DNA from: DASZWJ01 sp963813895
GTDB taxonomy: Bacteria > Pseudomonadota > Gammaproteobacteria > JAURND01
Assembly (NCBI GenBank): GCA_963813895.1
Contig: CAWFAS010000001.1
Span: 620,001 to 684,000 of the forward strand
DNA length: 64,000 nt
Reading direction: 5' to 3'
This document shows positions 18,401 through 27,019 of this stretch, in pieces. The notes beneath the pieces were generated by a model. It was given only the letters and a program-made list of their open reading frames with translations. It was not told where the DNA came from and did not search any database. The stretch's first letter is position 1; each line of letters starts with the position of its first letter. The translations under genes and the position numbers were made by a program.

Positions 18401-20632
18401 CTAAGTTGCTTCAATTCGTTCCGGCCGTTCAAACGCGCGTGGAAGTTTGTTGCCTCGCCGACCGCGTTCACCTTGGAAGTTTGCTAAATCGCTAGCACTT
18501 AAAGTCAATTTTCTTTTACCAGCATACAAGGTTAAGGTGCTGTTCGCATTAATTAGGCCGATATTAGTTATAAATTCTTCGTGTTTAGCGATTTTAGCGG
18601 AAGAGATAGCAATAATTTTATTGCCCTTGCCGCGAGGTAGCTGTGGAAGATCTCTTAACGGAAATATTAACATACGGCCTTCGTTGGTGGTGGCAACGAC
18701 CCGCTGTTTTTCATAGTCCGAAATCAACTGCGGCAACAGAATTTGTGCTCCGGATGGAATTTTTAATACTACTTTACCTGCGCGGTTTTTACTATAAAGG
18801 TCTGCTAATTTAGCGACAAAACCATATCCGGCATCGGAGGCTAGTAAATAGAGCTGTTCAGGGTCTCCTAGAATCACTGTGACGAAATTGGTGTTGGGTT
18901 CAGGTTTTAGGCGGCTGGTCAAGGGTTCCCCTTGGCCTCTGGCAGATGGCAGGCTGTGGGCTGGCAGTGAATAACTGCGTCCGTTGGAATCCAGAATGAC
19001 TACCGGTTGATGGCTGCGGCCTTTAGCTTCTGCCTGCAACTCATCACCTGCGCGATAGCTGAGAGTAGCGCCTTCTATTTCATGTCCTTTGGCTGCACGG
19101 ATCCAACCTTTTTGTGATAATACGACCGTGATAGGTTCCGAAGGTAAAATGGATTCTTCAGACAGTGCTTTTGCCTCATCACGTTTGACGATAAGAGAGC
19201 GGCGGTCGTCACCGAATTTTTTTGCATCAGCTGCCAGCTCTTTACGAATTAATGATTGTAGTTTGGCTTTTGATTTTAATATACCTTCAAGATAATTACG
19301 TTCCTGGTCCAGTTCATCCTGTTCGGAACGTATCTGCATTTCTTCCAATTTGGCCAAGTGACGCAATTTGAGTTCCAGAATCGCTTCGGCCTGATCTTCA
19401 CTGATATTAAAGCGCGCTATTAATACCGACTTGGGTTGATCCTCATGACGGATAATGGCAATTACTTCATCAATGTTGAGAAAGGCGATTAGCAAACCCG
19501 CTAAAATATGTAAGCGTGCTTGTACTTTATCCAGTCGATATTGCAGCCGCCGTCGCACAGTTAGTGTGCGAAACTCCAGCCATTCGCTGAGAATCATCTG
19601 CAGATTTTTGACCTGTGGTTTGCCATCCAGTCCGATCATGTTCAGATTGACACGATAGGTGCGCTCTAGATCTGTGGTTGCAAATAAATGCGCCATGACT
19701 GCGTCTGCGTCTACTCGGTTAGAGCGGGGAACTATAACCAAGCGGGTTGGATTTTCATGATCGGATTCATCGCGCAAATCCTCTATCATAGGTAATTTTT
19801 TAGCTTGCATCTGTTCTGCGATTTGCTCTAATACTTTCGAACCCGATGTCTGATGGGGTAGGGCAGTTATCACAATGTCGCTATTTTCTCGTATATAAAC
19901 GGCACGCATACGCAAACTGCCGTTACCGGTGCGATACATTTCCTGAATTTCATGGGGAGGAGTAATAATTTCAGCATCTGTAGGGAAATCTGGTCCTTTA
20001 ACAAAACCGCATAGTTCTTTTAGGTTTGCAGTGGGATTATCTAGTAGATGGATGCAGGCTTCGGCGACCTCCCTGAGATTATGTGGAGGGATATCAGTTG
20101 CCATGCCTACAGCGATGCCGGTAGTGCCGTTTAATAAAATATTAGGCAGCCTTGCAGGAAGTAGAGTCGGTTCATCCAAGCTGCCGTCGAAATTCGGTGA
20201 CCATTCAACGGTTCCTTGTTCTAATTCTTCCAATAATAATTGAGCGTAGGGAGTTAATCTTGATTCGGTATAGCGCATGGCTGCGAAAGATTTCGGATCA
20301 TCCGGCGAGCCCCAATTTCCTTGGCCATCGACAAGTGGATAACGATAAGAGAAATTCTGCGCCATTAATACCATTGCTTCATAACAGGCCGCATCGCCGT
20401 GGGGGTGGTATTTGCCTAAGACATCACCTACTGTGCGGGCTGATTTCTTATATTTAGCCGTATTTTTTAGTCCCAATTCAGACATGGCATATATAATTCG
20501 ACGTTGCACAGGTTTTAAGCCATCACCAATCTGTGGTAGGGCACGATCAAGGATTACATACATCGAATAATCGAGATATGCCTTCTCAGTAAATTCCCGT
20601 AATGGCTGATTTTCGATATTTTCTACCGTCAT
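18401..20632 (-). CDS. parC: DNA topoisomerase IV subunit A
   Basis: 743-residue type II topoisomerase subunit that decatenates chromosomes together with ParE. The catalytic tyrosine is Tyr121 in AAMRYTESR, and the beta-pinwheel C-terminal domain follows residue 500. The GyrA-box is absent and the length is that of ParC, not GyrA. In the quinolone-binding stretch HPHGDAACYEAMV, the position equal to E. coli Ser80 is alanine (residue 81), while the acidic residue equal to Glu84 is kept. parE is not in the window. Confidence 0.95.
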   Translation of the reverse strand: MTVENIENQPLREFTEKAYLDYSMYVILDRALPQIGDGLKPVQRRIIYAMSELGLKNTAKYKKSARTVGDVLGKYHPHGDAACYEAMVLMAQNFSYRYPLVDGQGNWGSPDDPKSFAAMRYTESRLTPYAQLLLEELEQGTVEWSPNFDGSLDEPTLLPARLPNILLNGTTGIAVGMATDIPPHNLREVAEACIHLLDNPTANLKELCGFVKGPDFPTDAEIITPPHEIQEMYRTGNGSLRMRAVYIRENSDIVITALPHQTSGSKVLEQIAEQMQAKKLPMIEDLRDESDHENPTRLVIVPRSNRVDADAVMAHLFATTDLERTYRVNLNMIGLDGKPQVKNLQMILSEWLEFRTLTVRRRLQYRLDKVQARLHILAGLLIAFLNIDEVIAIIRHEDQPKSVLIARFNISEDQAEAILELKLRHLAKLEEMQIRSEQDELDQERNYLEGILKSKAKLQSLIRKELAADAKKFGDDRRSLIVKRDEAKALSEESILPSEPITVVLSQKGWIRAAKGHEIEGATLSYRAGDELQAEAKGRSHQPVVILDSNGRSYSLPAHSLPSARGQGEPLTSRLKPEPNTNFVTVILGDPEQLYLLASDAGYGFVAKLADLYSKNRAGKVVLKIPSGAQILLPQLISDYEKQRVVATTNEGRMLIFPLRDLPQLPRGKGNKIIAISSAKIAKHEEFITNIGLINANSTLTLYAGKRKLTLSASDLANFQGERGRRGNKLPRAFERPERIEAT

Positions 20633-20747
20633 GAATTAATTTCTCTGTATTTTGAATCGGTTTTTGCGTAAATTATAACGTTATTGCAGTCAGGTCAAAT
20701 AAATCTCTGCAAAAATAAAATTACCTCTGCCTAAGGAATCCATAATT

Positions 20748-21401
20748 ATGCGAATTATTTTGTTGGGTAGTCCAGGCGCCGGTAAAGGAACCCAGGCCCG
20801 TCTCATTGCCAAAAGCTATCACATTCCACAGATTGCGACCGGTGATATGCTGCGTGCTGCGGTTGATGCCAAAACCCCATTGGGGACAATGGCTAAAAAA
20901 GTCATGGATAGCGGTAAACTGGTTTCAGATGACATTATTATTTCTTTAGTCAAAGAACGTCTGAAACAGCCAGATTGCGCACAGGGATTTTTGTTTGATG
21001 GTTTTCCACGTACCCTGGTGCAGGCAGAAGCATTAAAGTCGGAAGGAATAGAGATCGATTCTGTGGTTGAAATTTATGTGCCAGATTCAGAAATTATCCG
21101 ACGTATGAGTGGCAGATTAGTACATCCTGCTTCAGGCCGGGTTTATCATTTAGATTATCATCCCCCCCTTGTTGCAGGTAAGGATGATGTAACAGGCGAA
21201 CTTTTAATTTCTCGCGATGATGATGCGGAGGATACTGTGCGCAAACGTTTAGAAGTTTACCATCAGCAAACAGAGCCGCTTATTTCTTATTATAAGAAAC
21301 GTGCAGAAGAGGGGGAATCTGGGCTGACATTTAAACGTGTTTCTGGGATAGGTTCAGTAGAGGAGGTGCAAAAATCTATTGTGGATGCTATAAGCGGATA
21401 A
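20748..21401 (+). CDS. adk: Adenylate kinase
   Basis: 217-residue nucleotide kinase that balances AMP, ADP and ATP. P-loop GSPGAGKGT is at residues 7-15, the AMP-binding TGDMLR near 31-36, and DGFPRT near 84-89. The LID (about 122-160) is of the long form but has His/Ser in place of zinc-binding cysteines, as in other gammaproteobacteria. The gene is single and diverges from parC; an R2 repeat follows the stop codon within 6 bases. Confidence 0.96.
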   Translation: MRIILLGSPGAGKGTQARLIAKSYHIPQIATGDMLRAAVDAKTPLGTMAKKVMDSGKLVSDDIIISLVKERLKQPDCAQGFLFDGFPRTLVQAEALKSEGIEIDSVVEIYVPDSEIIRRMSGRLVHPASGRVYHLDYHPPLVAGKDDVTGELLISRDDDAEDTVRKRLEVYHQQTEPLISYYKKRAEEGESGLTFKRVSGIGSVEEVQKSIVDAISG

Positions 21402-21406
21402 TGTAT

Positions 21407-21487
21407 CGAGCCGTGAGTGTTAGTGAGGGTTTTGTTGGGGAGCATTTACGTTCTTTAATAAACGCTCCCTAACGGTCGCGGCTCGGT
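21407..21487. repeat. R2 palindromic repeat, copy b (degenerate)
   Basis: The right arm at 21459-21487 is identical to the R2 arm at 10622-10652 (AAACGCTCCCTAACGGTCGC). The left arm is decayed and carries an insertion near 21417-21436. Like copy a, it lies between two convergent genes, here adk and the histone-like gene. Confidence 0.75.
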
Positions 21488-21500
21488 AGGAAGCCGTTAT

Positions 21501-21923
21501 TTATTCAGTTGTTTCGGTGGGAGTTGGTTTTGTTGGGCGTCCACGTTTGCTAGCTTTGGAAGGCTTTTTCGCGGATTGAGTAACTTTGCTGGTAGGTTTT
21601 TTCTTGGGATGCTTGGAACCTTTTTTTGCATAACGCTTTTCAAATTTTTCCTCAGCAGCAGCGAGGATTTTCTTTTTAGCTTCTTCTTTCTTAGTTACTT
21701 CTCGTTCTAAAGTTTCTAACGCTTTGGCTAAGGCTAAGGATTCAACTTCCTGAATTTTTTTCTTAAATTCAGCAGTTTTAGCCTTTAACTTGGCAGTTAA
21801 ATCTTTTTTGATTTGCTTTGTGCGATTCACAGCTTCACGTAGTTTCGTGCGGTTGGAATCAACTGTTTTACGCCCTCCCTTGGGGGTTATTTTTTTTGTA
21901 GAAGTTTTTCTTGCTTTAGGCAT
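21501..21923 (-). CDS. Lysine-rich histone-like DNA-binding protein with AT-hook-like tail
   Basis: 140-residue, very basic protein. The likely start is ATG 21923 (MPKARK), which has AGGAGAT 6 bases upstream; a longer frame to 21956 lacks such a site. Residues 15-105 form a predicted alpha-helical coil rich in Lys, Glu and Ala (LTAKLKAKTAEFKKKIQEVE), and the tail has SKHPKKKPTSK and KRGRPTKP, the latter an AT-hook core (GRP). The composition matches histone H1-like nucleoid proteins of several intracellular bacteria. Probable role: DNA compaction or phase-specific chromatin change; inferred only from composition. Confidence 0.75.
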   Translation of the reverse strand: MPKARKTSTKKITPKGGRKTVDSNRTKLREAVNRTKQIKKDLTAKLKAKTAEFKKKIQEVESLALAKALETLEREVTKKEEAKKKILAAAEEKFEKRYAKKGSKHPKKKPTSKVTQSAKKPSKASKRGRPTKPTPTETTE

Positions 21924-22351
21924 TGCTATCTCCTGAATAATGGGTGAATTAATCATGTGTTAAATGCGCTTCAAGTATATTTATAGACCTTAATAAAGTC
22001 TTAAACAATTTTCTCAGATTAATTTTTAATGATACTGTTAAAAATAATTTTATTTTTTCTAAAATATATTTTTAACAGTACGTTATTAAAAAATATTTTT
22101 AAATCGAGGGTAGTTTACTATGAAAACGTGAGATGTAAAGAAAAATCTGCCAATTTATTGCATTATTGTTCGGTTTTTTTAAGATTTGTGATCATTTTTT
22201 GAAGTGAGAATATCTATGTTGAGTCCAGAAATATTTTCTGATGATCTTTAAAAATTATGACGAACAAATTCCCTGCAAGCTCTTCTTGAAAAAAAATCTC
22301 AGTATTCGTCTCTGTTGATACGATAAAATAATTTTTAGTTGCAGCCCAAGG
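21924..22351. other. AT-rich intergenic region with inverted repeat
   Basis: This gap between the divergent histone-like and DUF2147 genes is strikingly AT-rich. It holds a perfect 13-base inverted repeat, ACTGTTAAAAATA at 22034-22046 and its complement at 22067-22079, with a 20-base AT spacer. No open frame of note and no RNA gene is seen. It probably holds both promoters, and the inverted repeat could be a binding site or an intrinsically bent segment. Confidence 0.5.
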
Positions 22352-22381
22352 TGTGTCAGAATAGTTTGTTATTCTTACACA
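22352..22381. promoter_or_regulatory. Inverted repeat in DUF2147 gene leader
   Basis: 12-base arms TGTGTCAGAATA (22352-22363) and TATTCTTACACA (22370-22381), with one mismatch and a 6-base loop, just before the Shine-Dalgarno AAAGGAG of the gene at 22401. It could be a repressor operator or a leader hairpin. There is no U-tract. Confidence 0.4.
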
Positions 22382-22400
22382 AGTCCTTAAAGGAGTTATC

Positions 22401-22865
22401 ATGAAAAAAATTAACATTTTGAGTCAGTCGCTTTTTGTAGTATGTGCTTTAATTTTTTTATTTATCACACCGGCACATGCAGCCAGTGACTCGCCGGTAG
22501 GTTATTGGCAAGTGTTGGATGAGGACACGAATCAACCCACAAGCGTAGTTCAAATTTGGGATGATAAAGGTGTATTACAGGGAAAGGTCGTTAAACTTTA
22601 TGGCAACCCGTCAGCGGTTTGTTCAGAATGTGCTGGTAGAATGCGTAATAAGCCAGTAATGGGTATGGCCGTATTATGGGGATTTACTAAACAAGATAAT
22701 AACTGGAAAAATGGCAAAGTTTTAGCAGTTAAAAGGGGTAAAGTATACAACGCTGATCTGGCTTTACAGGACGCGGGACAAAAACTTGCGGTGCAAGTTT
22801 CAGTCTTTGGTAGTAAACATGTAGTAACTTGGACTCGAGTAAATAATCCGAGAGGCACGAGATAA
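22401..22865 (+). CDS. DUF2147 family exported protein
   Basis: 154-residue secreted protein. A signal peptide covers residues 1-28, with the likely cut after THE sequence TPAHA. The mature part begins SPVGYWQVLDEDTNQPTSVV and contains the family core QIWDDKGVLQGKVVKLYG and a Cys-pair, CSECAG, near residues 72-77, then GMAVLWGF. Family members are beta-barrel-like periplasmic or outer proteins of unknown function. ATG 22401 has AAAGGAG 6 bases upstream. The two cysteines may bond in the periplasm. Confidence 0.85.
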   Translation: MKKINILSQSLFVVCALIFLFITPAHAASDSPVGYWQVLDEDTNQPTSVVQIWDDKGVLQGKVVKLYGNPSAVCSECAGRMRNKPVMGMAVLWGFTKQDNNWKNGKVLAVKRGKVYNADLALQDAGQKLAVQVSVFGSKHVVTWTRVNNPRGTR

Positions 22866-22883
22866 ATTTTTTAAGCTGTCATC

Positions 22884-22939
22884 GCTGTCATCCTGACGTG
22901 GCTGTCACATTAGGATGACAGCCACGTCAGGATGACAGC
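22884..22939. repeat. R7 palindrome overlapping the glpD stop codon
   Basis: Perfect 24-base arms, 22884-22907 and 22916-22939 (core GCTGTCATCCTGACGTGGCT), with an 8-base loop. It lies between the convergent DUF2147 and glpD genes, and its right arm runs into glpD: the last residues LSS and the stop codon of glpD are repeat sequence. The TGTCATCCTG end recurs at 39809-39818 and 39930-39938. Confidence 0.85.
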
Positions 22940-24435
22940 TTGCGAGATAATAAGTACTGCTGCAATGCCGCCACTTCCTCCGGATTCAAAGTCAAACCCA
23001 GTTTAGTCCGGCGCCATAAAATATCTTCTGCTGTTTGAGCCCACTCATATTTAATCAGATAGTCTACTTCGGCTTCGTACAAACCCCCGCCAAAATATTT
23101 TCCTAAATCAGTTAAACTACCAGCATCGCTTAAGAATTTTTTTTGTAAAGTCCCATAACTTCGTGCATAACGGTATGAAACATCTGCGGGTAGCCAAGGA
23201 TATTGTTGCTGAAACTGTTGATAAAACTTAGAGAAGTCAGCATTCGTAATATCTCCTCCGGGTAAAGGAGAGTTTTTGGTCCATGCGGCACCTGCTTTTG
23301 AGAAAAAAGGTTGTAGATCCTGCAAAGCATGTTCTGCCAGTCTTCGGTAGGTAGTGATTTTGCCCCCGAAAATTGATAATAAGGGCGCCTTACCGCCATC
23401 GGTATTTAACTCCAAGGTATAATCTCGCGTAATAGCAGATACGTTGCTAGTTTTTTCACTATGTAAAGGTCTGACCCCCGAATAAGTCCAGACTATTTGT
23501 GATGTGATTATCGATTTTTCAAAATAACGATTTACGACCTCTAATAAATAATCTATTTCTTCTTGAGTAATGGCTGCATCGGCAGGATCCCCTTGGAAAG
23601 GTATATCGGTGGTACCGATTAAACTGTATTTTTCCAGAAAGGGTATTACAAAAATCACCCGATTATCAGTATTAGTTAGAATAAATGCATAATCTTCCGG
23701 GTATAAACGCGGTACAACGATATGGCTGCCCTTGACTAAAGTCACGTGATTTTTGGATTTAACGCCCAGGACATCATTGAGGTTTTCCACCCAGGGTCCT
23801 GCAGCATTTACCAAAATTTTGGCCTGAATAATTTGTTTTTCCCTGCCTGGTTGTGCCAGTTCTATATCCCAGTGATTAGTTTGTCGCTGAGCTGAGATAA
23901 GACGGCTGCGTGTGAGAATGGTAGCGCCCAGCTCCCTGGCCTGTATGGCATTGAGCACAACCAGGCGCGCGTCATCTACCCAGCAATCTGAGTAACTAAA
24001 ACCACGCGTAAAGATTTTTTTTAAAATACCACCTGCACTATGCCGATTAAAATTCAGACTGTGGGAGCTTTCTAAAAATTGTCGGGCGCCTAGATGATCA
24101 TATAAAAATAAACCTAATCGTAACATCCAGGCCGGCTTAAGTTGTGCATTATGTGGCATGATGAAACACAAGGGGCGGACAATATGCGGAGCTTTCTTCA
24201 GCAGCACCTCACGTTCTTTAAGCGCTTCTCTAACCAGTCGGAATTCATAATATTCCAGGTATCGCAAACCACCATGTATTAATTTGCTGCTTTTAGATGA
24301 GGTTGCGATTGCCAAGTCTTCTTGCTCGCACAAGATAACTTTTAATCCGCGTCCGGCTGCATCCGCAGCTATACCTGTTCCATTGATACCGCCGCCGACG
24401 ATAAATAGATCAGTATAATTATCAGCTGTGAGCAT
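22927..24435 (-). CDS. glpD: Aerobic glycerol-3-phosphate dehydrogenase
   Basis: 502-residue FAD enzyme on the inner face of the membrane that oxidises glycerol 3-phosphate to dihydroxyacetone phosphate and passes electrons to quinone. FAD-binding GGGINGTGIAADAAGRG is at residues 14-30, SSKLIHGGLRYLE follows at about 48-60, and the C-terminal DAO_C domain covers about 390-490. ATG 24435 has GAGGAAATGA upstream. The 3' end is inside the R7 palindrome, so the last three residues and the stop come from the repeat. glpK and glpF are not in the window. Confidence 0.95.
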   Translation of the reverse strand: MLTADNYTDLFIVGGGINGTGIAADAAGRGLKVILCEQEDLAIATSSKSSKLIHGGLRYLEYYEFRLVREALKEREVLLKKAPHIVRPLCFIMPHNAQLKPAWMLRLGLFLYDHLGARQFLESSHSLNFNRHSAGGILKKIFTRGFSYSDCWVDDARLVVLNAIQARELGATILTRSRLISAQRQTNHWDIELAQPGREKQIIQAKILVNAAGPWVENLNDVLGVKSKNHVTLVKGSHIVVPRLYPEDYAFILTNTDNRVIFVIPFLEKYSLIGTTDIPFQGDPADAAITQEEIDYLLEVVNRYFEKSIITSQIVWTYSGVRPLHSEKTSNVSAITRDYTLELNTDGGKAPLLSIFGGKITTYRRLAEHALQDLQPFFSKAGAAWTKNSPLPGGDITNADFSKFYQQFQQQYPWLPADVSYRYARSYGTLQKKFLSDAGSLTDLGKYFGGGLYEAEVDYLIKYEWAQTAEDILWRRTKLGLTLNPEEVAALQQYLLSRKLSS

Positions 24436-24476
24436 TTCATTTCCTCAGAGGGTGTGTATATACTCGATACAGTTGG

Positions 24477-24573
24477 CGATGGGGTCAAGTCATGGCATTT
24501 GACATTGGCAGGGTCATTTGAAAAATCAAACCAATTCATTGCCAATGTCAAATGCCAAGACTTGACCCCATCG
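24477..24573. repeat. R5 palindrome, copy a
   Basis: 97-base element whose outer arms start GATGGGGTCAAGTCATGGC and pair with CTTGACCCCATC at the far end; only one base (T/A in the arm) is mismatched. The middle is GGCAGGGTCATTTGAAAAAT and on to GCC. It lies in the divergent gap between glpD and the antiporter gene. Copies b and c are at 25836-25926 and 39818-39916. Confidence 0.9.
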
Positions 24574-24661
24574 CAGGAGCTCTAACGCCGAAATCTCAAC
24601 TGTACCTAGTATACTTGAATTTTTATTTAACTTTAGAATAACATTAATTGCGAATACTACT

Positions 24662-25831
24662 ATGCACGAGAACATTCTTTTCTATTCTATTTTTCTGATT
24701 TTTACCGGGGCAGCTATTTTATCAACGTTGGCTCTATACACTCGTCAGTCATTATTGGTTGCCTATATGGTGCTGGGGATTCTATTCGGACCCTGGGGGC
24801 TCAAATGGATTACTAATGCCCATGTTATTCAGCAAATTGGTGATGTGGGAATTATATTTTTATTATTCCTATTAGGCTTGCATCTCCAACCGCAAAGCCT
24901 GTTACATATGCTGAAAAAAGTCAGCTGGGTTGCCTTAGTTAGTTCACTATTGATGGCGCTGATTGGCTTCAGCATAGGCTTTATATTTCACTATACCCTG
25001 ATGGAATGCATAGTCATTGGTGCTGCGGTCATGTTTTCCAGCACTATCATTGGCTTAAAATTATTGCCTACCACGGTCCTCCATCACCAACATACCGGTG
25101 AGGTAATGATTGGTGTTTTATTAATGCAGGATTTGATTGCGATATTTGTGTTGTTAATTGTTCATAGTGGTCCATTAGAGGCTTTTAGGTGGACTACCCT
25201 ATGCTATATATTTTTGTTGTTACCGACCTTGGTTGCATTGGCGTTCCTTTTTGAGCGGTTTGTATTGCGTAGGTTCTTTCGTCGGTTTGATCGTATCCGC
25301 GAATATATGTTTTTATTGGCTATTGCCTGGTGTTTGAGCCTTGCACAGATAGCCCATATGGTGGGTCTGTCTGCGGAGATTGGTGCATTTATCGCCGGGG
25401 TTTCCATTGCCACCAGCCCCATTGCAGTTTATATCGCCGAAAGTTTAAAACCGGTTCGTGATTTTTTCCTAGTATTGTTTTTCTTCGCCATTGGCGCCGG
25501 TTTTGATCTAGGATACTTTCAGCAAGTCGCTATTCCGGCCGCTCTCCTCGCGGCAATATTGCTGTTAGCCAAACCCTGGATTTTTCGAATCCTCTTAGGA
25601 CAGGTGGGAGAAACAAAGGCTGTTGCCTGGGAGGTGGGGGTTCGTTTAGGGCAGATTAGTGAGTTTTCTATTTTATTAGCCTATGTCAGTGTCCAAGAGG
25701 CACTGATCAGCCAAGCAGCATCTACCCTGATTCAGATGGTGGCCATATTAACGTTTATAGTGTCTTCTTATCTGGTTGTGTTACGCTATCCAACGCCAGT
25801 AGCTATATCAGACAAGCTTCGGCGCGATTAA
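24662..25831 (+). CDS. CPA2 family monovalent cation:proton antiporter (KefB-like, no TrkA domain)
   Basis: 389-residue inner-membrane antiporter with 11-13 hydrophobic segments. The family core GDVGIIFLLFLLGLHL lies at about residues 60-75 and AEIGAFIAGVSIATSP at about 238-253, followed by KPVRDFFLVLFFFAIGAGFD. Expected exchange is K+ or Na+ for H+. Unlike KefB and KefC (about 600 residues) it ends just after the last membrane segment and lacks the cytoplasmic RCK/TrkA-N regulator; the stop codon is 5 bases before an R5 palindrome. Short forms are known, so this need not be a truncation. Confidence 0.88.
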   Translation: MHENILFYSIFLIFTGAAILSTLALYTRQSLLVAYMVLGILFGPWGLKWITNAHVIQQIGDVGIIFLLFLLGLHLQPQSLLHMLKKVSWVALVSSLLMALIGFSIGFIFHYTLMECIVIGAAVMFSSTIIGLKLLPTTVLHHQHTGEVMIGVLLMQDLIAIFVLLIVHSGPLEAFRWTTLCYIFLLLPTLVALAFLFERFVLRRFFRRFDRIREYMFLLAIAWCLSLAQIAHMVGLSAEIGAFIAGVSIATSPIAVYIAESLKPVRDFFLVLFFFAIGAGFDLGYFQQVAIPAALLAAILLLAKPWIFRILLGQVGETKAVAWEVGVRLGQISEFSILLAYVSVQEALISQAASTLIQMVAILTFIVSSYLVVLRYPTPVAISDKLRRD

Positions 25832-25835
25832 GCGG

Positions 25836-25926
25836 TGGGGTCAAGTCTTGGCATTTGACATTGGCAGGGTCATTTGAAAAATCAAACCAATTCATTGCCA
25901 ATGTCAAATGCCAAGACTTGACCCCA
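25836..25926. repeat. R5 palindrome, copy b
   Basis: 91-base copy with perfect outer arms (TGGGGTCAAGTCTTGGCATT and complement), starting 5 bases after the antiporter stop codon. The loop is in the same orientation as in copy a. It may act as a strong RNA hairpin at the 3' end of the mRNA. Confidence 0.9.
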
Positions 25927-26074
25927 TATAAATAAATATTTTGTGTCGATCCCTCAGCCAGCAGGAGAGAGAGGGTTACAGTGCCTAATCTAGAATTATA
26001 CAACAACGCCGCAATGGGAGGAGGAACTATAAAGTCCCCCAGGTGAGGGCAGTAAATTATAACTGGTATACAAT

Positions 26075-26944
26075 ATGACTTTATTTGTGATTTTAATTTG
26101 CTTAGGAATGCAGCATTTTTTTGCATCTGAACGGTATGACCCCTTTTATATATTTCAACGATATGCGCGGGCGGGTCAACAAATCTTGTCGTGGCTACGG
26201 ATTAAAAACGACCTTGTTGGTGTTATATTATTGTTAATCCCTGCCGTGGTGATAATCACAGCTATCAACACTATTTTGCATGGAGTATGGTTTAATTCGC
26301 TGGATTTTTTACTTAACATAGGAGTGCTATATTATTGCCTTAGCGCTTGCAATATACGAAAGCGGCTGCAGGATTATTTTTATGCCTTGGAGCAAAATAA
26401 CCAGCAGGCTGCTTTTTATCATGGCACGGCATTTTTAAAAGATGAACCCCCCGCAGACAATGCAGTGCTCATTCGCAGTATCACTTGCAAAATATTTATC
26501 CTGGCAGACAGGTATATTTTTTCTGTCCTCTTCTGGTATATTCTCTTTGGTACAACTGGGGCGGTTATATATGCCCTGATCAATTATTTATCAAATCATA
26601 TTAATCCCCCTGAAGCAGTTATTGCGAGTCCGATTGGGCATGCTGCGGCCACTTTGCAGGATTTATTAGAGTGGATTCCAGTACGATTAAGCGGTCTGGC
26701 TTATGCACTGGTGGGGAATTTTGCTAATGCCATTGTAATATGGCGCAAATATTTATGGACTGGCTTAAGTGATTCTCATGAGTTAGCCCCTAAAATAGGC
26801 CTGGCGGCCTTAGATCTTGATAAAAAAGATACTGCGTATACTGACGTTGAAGAAAATAAGCGCGCCCTGGATCTAGTAGAAAAGGGTGTAGTGCTGTGGG
26901 TGGTAGTAATTGCTATATGTACGCTGTTTTCATGGCTAGCCTGA
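26075..26944 (+). CDS. ampE: AmpE-like inner-membrane protein
   Basis: 289-residue membrane protein with segments near residues 1-12, 48-70, 75-95, 145-170 and 265-285. The YDPFYIFQRYARAGQQIL opening, the ALEQNNQQAAFYHGTAFLKD segment and the LDLVEKGVVLWVVVIAICTL C-terminus fit the AmpE family, which in enterobacteria is implicated in signalling of cell-wall breakdown to beta-lactamase control. In E. coli ampE also lies shortly upstream of aceE. No ampD is next to it here. Assignment rests on layout and local similarity. Confidence 0.65.
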   Translation: MTLFVILICLGMQHFFASERYDPFYIFQRYARAGQQILSWLRIKNDLVGVILLLIPAVVIITAINTILHGVWFNSLDFLLNIGVLYYCLSACNIRKRLQDYFYALEQNNQQAAFYHGTAFLKDEPPADNAVLIRSITCKIFILADRYIFSVLFWYILFGTTGAVIYALINYLSNHINPPEAVIASPIGHAAATLQDLLEWIPVRLSGLAYALVGNFANAIVIWRKYLWTGLSDSHELAPKIGLAALDLDKKDTAYTDVEENKRALDLVEKGVVLWVVVIAICTLFSWLA

Positions 26945-27019
26945 CGGGGCTTTGCTTGACGCGTATGGCTGCCCGCTCTACACTCATGCCCAGAATTGAA
27001 TCTAACAGTGAGATCAACC

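Noticed and set aside
26996..27019. TTG start extending AceE by eight residues
   Set aside because: ATG 27020 has a better-placed GTGAG and agrees with the usual AceE N-terminus.
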